Assembly (NCBI RefSeq): GCF_017654505.1 | Contig: NC_054548.1 | Span: 24,672,870 to 24,736,869, forward strand | DNA: 64,000 nt | Source of the DNA: Polyodon spathula | Taxonomy: Eukaryota; Chordata; Actinopteri; Acipenseriformes; Polyodontidae | Direction of reading: 5' to 3' | Part shown: positions 57,301-64,000 of the stretch, one piece after another | Layout: each line of letters starts with the position of its first letter | How positions within the stretch are numbered: the stretch's first letter is position 1 | Notes under the pieces: generated by a model | What the model saw: only the letters and a program-made list of their open reading frames with translations | Databases searched by the model: none | Told to the model about the DNA's origin: nothing | Translations under genes and position numbers: made by a program

Positions 57301-60300
57301 AATAGTCTTGGCAAGAAAACAGGGTGTTTGAATCGTGCTTGAGCAGCAACTTTTAGAAACAGAGAGATAGAAATAGAAGATGTTTTAAAGACCTTGACTT
57401 CACTAATTCAGAACCTAATTTAGCCAAGCTTTTATGTTAATGCCTGTGGAAATTAATTTCCAGCTAAAATCCTATTAACCAGTATGAGATAACCTTTGAT
57501 TTTCACCATCAGCTTGTGAAGATTGAGATCAAGTTAAATATACTGAAGTTATATTCTTCAATTTCAATGTAAATGAAACATGACTCCTTACAAAATGTAA
57601 GTTTGAATGTACTTCCTATTGGGATAGAAAATGAAAAAATACACTCGGACATTCCTGTACCTACCCCCTGTGACACTGTTCTCCATTACTGGAGGCTGTG
57701 TCTTTGGACCCATCATTGCTGGAGGTCCAATGGCAGCCATGGGGACATTAGGCACATAATAGGGAGGGTAGACCGGTGCAATATGAGGGGAGGCACATGT
57801 CTTCACTGTTTTACCAGCTTCATACACTAACAACAACACAAATGAAAAACAAGAGTTACAAAACAGGTATGGGTCTAACAAGTAAAATTATGAAAAATGT
57901 ACTGAAGGACCTTTTGTACCATAACCCTACAGGTACCATAGAATATGTATCTTTTTGTTTGTTTTTCTATACTGTTCTCTTTGGATTTTCTAAAGAAAAA
58001 AATAACTTACAATGCTAGAATTTTGATCAGAATTATCCTGCCATTGCAAGTTTAATTTTGTTAAATTATTATTATTATTTTTTGCCATTAACCCATTCTA
58101 AAATGACAGGGAACATTGTAGCCCAAATTCTTTATCTTTGTGAAAATCAACAAATATTTTGTATTTAAAGTTATGTGCATACAGCCCACCATTATCTCTA
58201 CTGAGAGCACTTTTCCTTCCCGGCAATATCTGATTCAACCAGGATGACGATGTGTAACCTCTAACAGGTTATACTGGTCTGTTTAGATTAATTGCCATTA
58301 CAAATAATGTGTTTAATCTGCTGTGACTGTTAGCTGTTAAATGGAAGAGGCGGGTCACTTCTAGCTTTGACACAGTCATGTGACAGGGTGGTAAGAATGA
58401 GGACGAGATTCCCGCAGTGTACTCACAGTGTCGCGGGCAGCAGCATGACTCGGGGCAGCAGGGACACTGCACATAGCAGCAGCAGCTGTGAGGACAGCAC
58501 TGGCACCAGCAGATACCCAGAAACAGAATGAATGTGAAGGCTCCCAGGATCACCACACCCACAAACACCCACTCTGGAAAACATACACAGAAATATAGGG
58601 ACCATCAGGGACTAAACACACACACAGAAATATAGGGATCATCAAGGACTAAAAACACACACACAGAAATATAGGGACCATCAAGGACTATACACACACA
58701 GAAATATAGTGACTATCAGGGACTATACACACACAGAAATATAGTGACCATCAGGGACTATACACACAGAAATATAGGGACCATCAGGGACTATACACAC
58801 ACAGAAATATAGGGACCATCAGGGACTATAGACACACAAATATAGGGACCATCAGAGACTACACATACAAAGTTTATACATAAAAGAACTGTATGTTACT
58901 GCTGTTTGCTACAGAATGTACCAGTATAAACATATTTCAGTAGTGCAAGATAAACCCCAAAGACACAGAATTTGAGAATACTGATATATTTTATTAATGA
59001 TCATGGAGTATGATAAGAGTTGAGCAATTTGGCAGCTAATCCGCTTGGTTTGAGGGCCACCGCCTGGCCGGCTGGATAAAGTCATAGACACTCCCCCCCC
59101 CCATGATTTAACCAAGAGGAAATTGAAAAAACAAAAAGAGGACATTGATTGGGGAGGTGGGGGGTCCGAATCAATTGCATTTAAAGGACAGGTGTGTCTG
59201 GTTTATTTATGATCTCCTGATTGTTTAGTAGATGACGTAATGAGTGTGGGGGCAGTCCTTCCCCTCCAACTAAACTTATAAACTGTTATCCGGAATGCCT
59301 GGTGACAGATCAATGGTCACATAAACCAAGTGATGCTATCAGCCAATTCAAACCTCACCCTCCTCAGACCCACACTGAGTGGCTCTGTTGTCTGCCATGC
59401 TATAGAGGCTGAAGTTTAATTGAGAGGGGCCTTTGATCTCATGTAAAACAATGTGGGGTTTTAGGTTTTAAATCTGCTACCATGCATGCCCTTGCTTGTG
59501 ACATTTATTATTCCCATGTATTTATCACTAATGGCCAGCAAATATCCCTTCCAGAAATTATCCAGTGGATTTCTGTAAACCTGTTATATAATTCATAATG
59601 CTCCACTGAGCACAATACATATATCCCACCATAATGTTCTCTTTAGTGAAGTTCAATTAACACATCTAAGCTCCACCTCAGATCTGACACGTTTTCACTG
59701 TTTGAATGAGCTTCAGGTGTAACCCTTGTTTGACGCCAGCGGAATTTTGAGGCTACTTTTTATAAAAAAACAAATATTCAGATAGTCTTACTAACACACA
59801 TGCCTGCTCCCACTACTTCCCCAGCAGAATAAAATAATTTCTAAAAACTGCAGGTAATATAGCAGACAGCTAGGACTTGGAAGTCCTGTCAGCAACTGCA
59901 GTGTAAAAATAACACTGTAAAGTTCTAAACACAACAAAGTTTAGAACAATAAACAAGCACAAGTCACTATGGCAGTATTAGGAAAGTCAAGACTAGCGGA
60001 GATTCACACTGGCTACAGAACAGGCTTTTAACAACTCCTGTCCTGCAAGCCTGTACTGCCTTAGGACAGACTTTGTTTAAGCATAGAATCACGAATGGGT
60101 CATTCCTTTGGGTATGTTCATAGTTTTCTTCCTACCACCTGCTGTTGTATTTTTAATATGCAATCCAAAATACAGACAGTATTTCGGTTTTAAAATCCTA
60201 CAATATGTGAAGAGCAATGCATTTTTTTTTTTTTTAAAACATGTAGCATTTTGTTGTGTGGATTACTCCACAATACATTTAATTCAGTATTTTAAGTAGC

Positions 60301-60850
60301 TTGCTAAGAAATAAATGAAATAGTAATACAAATATAGCAAGTTGCTCAAACCATGGGAATGCTGCTAAAACCCTAGTACAGTGCTATAAGGGGAATAACC
60401 CTTTACCACCTTTCATTAGCACAGCAACTTTTTTGCAAATCCTTCATTATCTGAGTGTGTGGAACGCTCAGGTGAAGAGCTGATACCTGCTACACAAGAA
60501 GCATATCTATATTGTGGTTGCAGGATAACATTCAAGCTAACTAGTGATCAGAAAATGTTTTTTTAAGCCTTGAGTATCACCCCTTAGAATAATCTGTCCA
60601 TTTGTACACAATTAAGATAGCAGACATGCTGTAGATAAGAAAACAGTAAAAGATCTGAAAAAGTATAACTACAAGCAAGCACTGCAAGTGTAATTAATCG
60701 ATTCTGATGAGTGATCTACCCAGACTATAATTTTATAATTCAAAAAGGTGAAGCAAGAGCTGGTCTTAATGTAATGCTGTGCCTTTAAAATTTAAACGAT
60801 ATTTGTTTACAAATATTGCGCAAAACCAGGAACCCATTGCAGTTAAATCT

Positions 60851-60887
<37 letters not shown>

Positions 60888-61015
60888 GCATCTTAACGGC
60901 AACATTTTGGAAGGCCGGACAGACAGACAGCGGAACGACTGGTGAAAGTTAATGGTACCTGGCATAATCTTCACATCAAAATAGGGCAAGAGATCATCAA
61001 GCAGCCCTGTCTTAC
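42551..61015 (-). CDS. ildr2: ildr2 (angulin-3), 5' part outside the window
   Basis: Second ILDR/LSR family gene. Visible exons: 61015-60959, 58573-58427, 57826-57665, 51610-51497, 50716-50512 and 48650-47945, with consistent phases, plus a tentative terminal exon at 42583-42551. Motifs in order: [19 protein letters not shown], the membrane helix, [35 protein letters not shown] with [33 protein letters not shown] and SLPPYSE. From memory these fit human ILDR2 better than LSR (for example [12 protein letters not shown] rather than YMEKELANFDPS). The signal peptide and Ig exons must lie beyond 64000; no Ig F-strand motif was found between 61016 and 64000. Family role: tricellular-junction protein, and in mammals a proposed T-cell co-inhibitory ligand and lipid-homeostasis factor. 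The gene stands head to tail upstream of ildr1. Confidence 0.88.
44502..45150 (+). mobile_element. solo LTR candidate with promoter hairpin
   Basis: Starts TGTGGCAATGTTGCCCCGCC, contains a TATA-like GCATAAAAGC near 44782 and an ATTAAA near 45025, and has a U5-like T/G-rich tail. The right boundary is uncertain because the 5S-like sequence follows closely. No internal genes. Confidence 0.5.
44731..44779. repeat. perfect-stem inverted repeat upstream of a TATA-like box
   Basis: GTACCGAGACT pairs perfectly with AGTCTCGGTAC, and the stem continues imperfectly through CCAATTG and CAATCA around a loop of about 13 nt. Confidence 0.85.
45173..45273 (+). pseudogene. 5S rRNA-derived pseudogene
   Basis: The 3' half matches vertebrate 5S rRNA closely (GGTTAGTACTTGGATGGGAG, then ACCACCTGGGAATACTGAGTGCTGTAGGCT), so box C is kept. 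The 5' half, including box A, is strongly diverged. It ends at 5S position ~120 and runs into (TA)n, so it may be a truncated 5S-derived SINE or a stray 5S copy. Confidence 0.8.
45292..45331. repeat. (TA)n microsatellite
   Basis: About 19 TA units following the 5S-like sequence. Confidence 0.95.
46927..47709. mobile_element. Tigger/pogo-like MITE (783 bp)
   Basis: Inverted ends CAGTACTCCCTCGCTATAAC and (reverse complement) CATTGCTCCCTCGCTATAAG, flanked by TA on both sides (46925-46926 and 47710-47711). The CTCCCTCGCTATAA-type end is characteristic of Tigger/pogo relatives. No transposase ORF. Confidence 0.85.
47945..48650 (-). CDS. ildr2: ildr2 large cytoplasmic tail exon
   Basis: 706 nt after acceptor AAAAGCAG. 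It encodes [27 protein letters not shown], an Asp/Arg/Ser/Tyr-rich tail with [16 protein letters not shown], and [12 protein letters not shown], ending [10 protein letters not shown] strong donor ACG|GTGAGT follows 47945; reading through it reaches a stop at 47930 after VSYL. The exon ends in phase 0 like the penultimate ildr1 exon, so a short terminal exon is expected downstream. Confidence 0.88.
48772..48855. repeat. (AT)n-rich microsatellite
   Basis: Interrupted AT repeats in an ildr2 intron. Confidence 0.9.
48860..50511 (-). other. ildr2 intron sequence without features
   Basis: Only a (CA)n tract at about 49431-49464 stands out. Confidence 0.5.
50512..50716 (-). CDS. ildr2: ildr2 MSELSSLHE exon
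   Basis: 205 nt from acceptor TCGACAG to donor AGCAG|GTAGCA (weak). It encodes [20 protein letters not shown] and a basic, Pro/Asp-containing tail ending EEQYHSR. Human ILDR2 has [17 protein letters not shown] here. Confidence 0.85.
51497..51610 (-). CDS. ildr2: ildr2 YRIQ exon
   Basis: 114 nt from acceptor CCCAG to donor AAAT|GTAAGG. It encodes [14 protein letters not shown] and [15 protein letters not shown], very close to human ILDR2. A second possible donor (AGAAC|GTATGAG, after 51508) breaks the frame into the next exon, so it was not used. Confidence 0.85.
51611..52939 (-). other. ildr2 intron sequence without features
   Basis: No repeat ends or coding signal recognised on either strand. 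Confidence 0.45.
52945..54285 (+). mobile_element. short LTR retrotransposon (TRIM/LARD-like)
   Basis: The 5' LTR 52945-53335 (TGTGACAGGGTGCAG...CAACA) has a TATAAAAAG box near 53103. The 3' LTR about 54067-54285 (GACAGGGTGCAG...CCACA) is a shortened copy lacking the U3 middle. The internal region is only about 730 bp. The flanks CTAGT/ATAGT agree in 4 of 5 bases. Sits in an ildr2 intron. Confidence 0.82.
53478..53850 (+). pseudogene. gag-like zinc-knuckle remnant in the LTR element
   Basis: [14 protein letters not shown] gives a perfect CX2CX4HX4C zinc knuckle near 53548-53589, preceded by a second Cys-containing CGKADHRW unit. A stop codon (TGA, about 53542) lies between them. Pro/Ala-rich sequence follows ([17 protein letters not shown]). 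No protease or polymerase. Confidence 0.6.
54300..57664 (-). other. ildr2 intron sequence
   Basis: Mostly AT-rich without structure. At 55753-55808 a unit of about 28 bp (GTTCAAATCCTGTTGGGAAC plus GTGC) is directly duplicated; it contains a tRNA B-box-like GTTCAAATCC, so it may be SINE debris. Confidence 0.4.
57665..57826 (-). CDS. ildr2: ildr2 Pro-rich exon
   Basis: 162 nt between TTGTTAG and GGGG|GTAGGT. It encodes [11 protein letters not shown] and a Pro/Ala/Met-rich stretch ([20 protein letters not shown]), matching LYEAGKAAK in human ILDR2. Confidence 0.85.
58427..58573 (-). CDS. ildr2: ildr2 TM and Cys-rich exon
   Basis: 147 nt between TTTTCCAG and CACT|GTGAGT. It encodes [13 protein letters not shown], the rest of the helix and the CWCQCCP...CCPESCCCP stretch. 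A minisatellite starts within a few bases upstream of the acceptor. Confidence 0.95.
58581..58867. repeat. minisatellite, about 36-bp unit, 8 copies
   Basis: Unit ACACAGAAATATAGGGACCA plus TCAGGGACTATAC with variable (CA)n spacing. It begins about eight bases from the ildr2 exon at 58573, so it forms the acceptor region of that intron on the minus strand. Confidence 0.95.
58870..60840 (-). other. ildr2 intron sequence without features
   Basis: Poly(C) near 59092-59102 and poly(T) near 60222. No coding or element ends recognised. Confidence 0.45.
60855..60881. repeat. poly(T) tract
   Basis: About 27 T, close to the ildr2 stalk exon. Confidence 0.9.
60959..61015 (-). CDS. ildr2: ildr2 stalk exon
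   Basis: 57 nt between TTTCTAG and CCAG|GTACC. It encodes [18 protein letters not shown], the membrane-proximal stalk that LSR and ILDR2 have and ILDR1 lacks. Confidence 0.88.
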
Positions 61016-61129
61016 CTAGAAAGAGAAGAAAGGAAAAAACAAAGTACAGGAAAGTAAGGCAGGTTCTTGGCCCAATGCAAGCATGAGAGAAAAATCTTGT
61101 GTACTGTAAAAGTTTCACACTCTGCTATT

Positions 61130-61378
61130 TGTTGGCTGTGTGGTCCAGTGGATAAAGAAATGGGCTTGTAACCATGAGGTACCCAGTTCAAATCCCAGCT
61201 CAGTCACTGTGACCCTGAGCAAGTCACTTATCTCCTTGTGCTCTGCCTTTCAGGTGAGATGTTCTTGTAAGTAAACCTCAGCTAATACATAGTTTCACAC
61301 ACCCTAGTCTTGTAAAGTGCTTTGTGATGGTGGTCCACTATGAAAAGGTGCTATATAAAGATTCTTAATAATAAAAGT
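61130..61378 (+). mobile_element. tRNA-derived SINE
   Basis: A tRNA-like head with an A box (TGGTCCAGTGG, 61141-61151) and B box (GTTCAAATCCC, 61186-61196). The body contains GAGCAAGTCACTTATCTCCT and GTAAAGTGCTTTGTGATGG, and ends in a TAATAA tail. A 3' fragment of the same family lies at 8108-8165 (minus). Confidence 0.88.
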
Positions 61379-62948
61379 ATTGAAATAAGTGGATGAAGTA
61401 CAGAAAATGCAGCTCAACTGCTTCAGATATGCTTTGACTCCTTTTCAAAATTTCACCGGCAAATAAATACAACTTGAATTTGCAAACTACCTTAATTATA
61501 ACTGTCACTTCAACTACATTTGAAGTAAGCATGAATTACTTTTGAAATAATCTTTTAAATTGTGTATCAGTTTCACAAAGTAGAGGTTGTGATTAATTCG
61601 TGAACACCAAAACCTTTCATAAACGCTATCTTACAAGTAATAGAGCACATTACAAATGTATAATAGCAAAGTTGTGCATTTCATGAATTGGCCATTATCT
61701 ACACAGTATTTGCTTGGGATCGTGCCCATAGCATCCCACTCCATTTTCTCAATCAAAAAACTGGTTGCAGACAACAGTCCTCCACTACACAAGAAGTCAT
61801 GTTTCAGAGCACCCTGCCTAATAATGGAGGTGGGGGAGGAAGGAAACCTTGTGCTGCTGTTGTGGAACACTGAGCGAGACAGTCATATACTGACAGTATG
61901 ACATGTAAATAACTGGGAAATATTAAAAAAAAAAAGATGTGAACAGCAACGCAAGACCATGCAGTTGGTGTCTTCAATATCTCCCCTGAACCAAATTAAA
62001 ATTCCTACACTGGGCCTGTGCACAATTAAACAATTCTGAAATGAGACACACCCATCTGATAACCATCACGCTTGCAGCCCCCTTTGTCTATCAACATGTT
62101 GCAGTCTACTTGCACTGCAGTGAAAAGGGGAGTTGAAAGGTCTTGCAGTGGCTTCTTAATAAATGATTTTACCACTTTAGTTTTTGTAAGCTAGGTATCC
62201 TATACAATACGACTCGTAATCCAGTCACTGTGCTTCACATATCACTTCCAATTCTCAACTTAAAGAATAATTCCAGGCATACAGACTTCCCAATCTTAGG
62301 AAAACAATAAGCTTTTATTTGCTTACATCCAATAATAGTCAAACAAGTGGAACATCCTTCCAATACAGAAAATATGTTCATAGACACTAACTCCGTTCAA
62401 AAGCATTAATGAATATTCTTTAGTTTAACTATTGTCTTATCCTTATATCTTTATATCCTTTATCCTTAGGTCCTTTTATATTCTTACCTTTATGATTTCT
62501 ATGTATACAGACTTTTTACTAATCTACATACTTATCAGCGGTTGAAAACTGTATTTGTGCCTCCGCTTACAAAATCTTGTGTGTCATCTGCCCTCTTTCT
62601 TTTTACCGTTTACTCTCAAAACCGCATTCTAAAATAATAATAATGTCATTAGCTATAAACATAACTACTACTTGAGGGTGCCGTGCATATAAAAGGAGCA
62701 CATATCAAAATACAAAATTGCAGGTCTTTCATTATTGGCCACACCTTTATTCTATACCCCAAACACAAGTTCCCTCTTCCCACATTTTCCCCCAAACCTT
62801 AAAAAAGTCCCTGTTTGTAGCGAGGCACACAGCACTTGTTAATTATTAATCATATTCATAGTTCCAGAATATTTTTTCCATATAGGTTACTATACTAAAT
62901 TAAAAGTATGAAAAACTATAGAAATTAATGGTAACAATACAATAGATA
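61379..62948 (-). other. ildr2 intron sequence without features
   Basis: No Ig-domain exon of ildr2 could be found here on the minus strand. AT-rich. Confidence 0.45.
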
Positions 62949-64000
62949 GGGGAGACCGGGGACATTTTTTGCATTTCTCTCCATTAAGCACAAATGATTT
63001 GAGCTAGTGTAACCAGGGGTTGACACAAACAACTTACAGTACAACTGTCCTCTACCAATTCCCATAGTTATCCTGTTATGGCAAGAGGGCTTGAAATGGT
63101 GTCCGATGTTACAACTGACCCCATGGCCAACATTCTGTGAAGAATAATTAAATAAACAACACATTTCATTTAACTCAAGAATTGAATGTTTTATTGAAGA
63201 AGATCAATTTTTACATGAAGCAAATATGTTTGTTTTATTTAACTCATAAACTAAGTACCTTTATTGAAAAATTGACTTCATAACATCCTGTTCAACTAGT
63301 CTATAGAAGGTGTTAATAGATGCATTTGGGCTAAAAACACTTTTTGGTTTAAATGGTGTAATGTCCCGAACAGTGTTCTCGCTACCTGTATATGTAGTCA
63401 TATTCATAGAGAATAAATGTCTCTGTTTGATTTTCCTGAAGAAACTAAACAGATCAACCTTGACATCAAAGTAGTTTCTTTAGTTTTAGGTACAAAAGAT
63501 AATCCTTTAGACTGATGATTGGGAGTTTCTTACTGGAAAGGTTAATTACCGTGTCTTGTTGCAGTTGCGAGTCTGGGATCTGTATCTCGTATTGTCCTCT
63601 TTCCTCTTGCCCCTCCTGCAACTCTTTTTGGATTGTGTGTGGATCTTTAATTCAATCCTTCTCTGCCTTCTAAAAAAGTTCCTGTTTGTTGACTCGAATC
63701 ATTATCACTTGGGCAATCGCGCTCAACTTTTAAAACTATTTAACATCCATAAAATTATAGGCTTTACCAAGCAAGAATATGTCACTCTGGGTCACAACTG
63801 TAATATATGAACATTTTGTTTCATTCAGTGCAAGATTCATGTGCCCAAATATAGTTCACCTGTGTATAGGCTCAATTGTAACACGTGTTACAGAGACCTG
63901 AACTGAGCATGTGCCCAGTGAGTGATGGCACTCTAGCTTGCTTGTGATTGGATAAATTCAAGGTGTTACAATGTCCCATGTTACGATACCCAGTCTCCCC
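62949..64000. mobile_element. DNA-transposon candidate reaching the window edge
   Basis: Begins GGGGAGACCGGGGACATT, and the window ends with CCCAGTCTCCCC, whose reverse complement is GGGGAGACTGGG. Inverted ACATGGGACATTGTAACA-like sequence sits inside the right end. No transposase ORF. The right end may continue beyond 64000. Confidence 0.5.

Noticed and set aside
1..64000. CRISPR arrays, bacterial operons, tRNA genes
   Set aside because: No direct-repeat/spacer arrays or complete cloverleaf seen; the sequence is clearly vertebrate.

Overview
This window comes from a vertebrate genome, most likely a ray-finned fish. It is AT-rich and gene-poor, with long introns full of decayed transposons: Tc1/mariner, hAT and Tigger-like elements, a Helitron relative, Gypsy-like LTRs, tRNA-derived SINEs and a 5S rRNA pseudogene. 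The mix resembles fish genomes. A non-teleost fish such as a sturgeon or paddlefish is possible, but that is a guess from memory of repeat types.

The host content is two paralogous genes of the ILDR/LSR (angulin) family, head to tail on the minus strand. The downstream gene is a complete ildr1. Eight coding exons run from the ATG at 37338 to the TGA at 14291; all junctions are GT/AG, the phases agree, and the product is about 550 residues (signal peptide, Ig V-like domain, transmembrane segment, Cys-rich palmitoylation-type stretch, Arg/Ser-rich tail, C-terminal PDZ-ligand-like end). The upstream gene is ildr2. Its Ig exons lie beyond 64000, and six exons are visible from 61015 down to 47945. 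A very short terminal exon is proposed at 42551-42583. These proteins recruit tricellulin to tricellular tight junctions. The two genes are on different chromosomes in human, so the tandem arrangement here may be ancestral.

Layout: 1-14290 lies downstream of ildr1 and has no recognised gene. It holds a Tc1 fragment, a dispersed repeat, a CpG-richer patch near 6.8-7.1 kb, SINE debris, an unassigned ORF cluster near 8.7-9.8 kb and two hAT-type MITEs with perfect 8-bp target duplications. 14291-37338 is ildr1. Its intron 6 carries a Tc1 element and a 35-bp minisatellite. Its 12-kb intron 5 carries a nearly intact Tc1, a Gypsy-like LTR, an eroded Helitron-like element, a retroviral-like solo LTR candidate and an internally deleted Tc1. 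37339 to about 41730 is the intergenic spacer, occupied largely by a foldback element with arms of about 250 bp. From about 41730 to the window end is ildr2, with an LTR plus 5S pseudogene, a Tigger-like MITE, a short LTR element with a gag-like zinc knuckle, an exon-adjacent minisatellite and a SINE.

The most unusual item is the eroded Helitron-like element (minus strand, about 26.9-23.4 kb). It encodes an HUH Rep domain, a PIF1-type helicase and then a ubiquitin-specific-protease-like domain with recognisable Cys box and QQD motif. All exon coordinates were read by eye from splice signals and homology from memory; no search or alignment was run.
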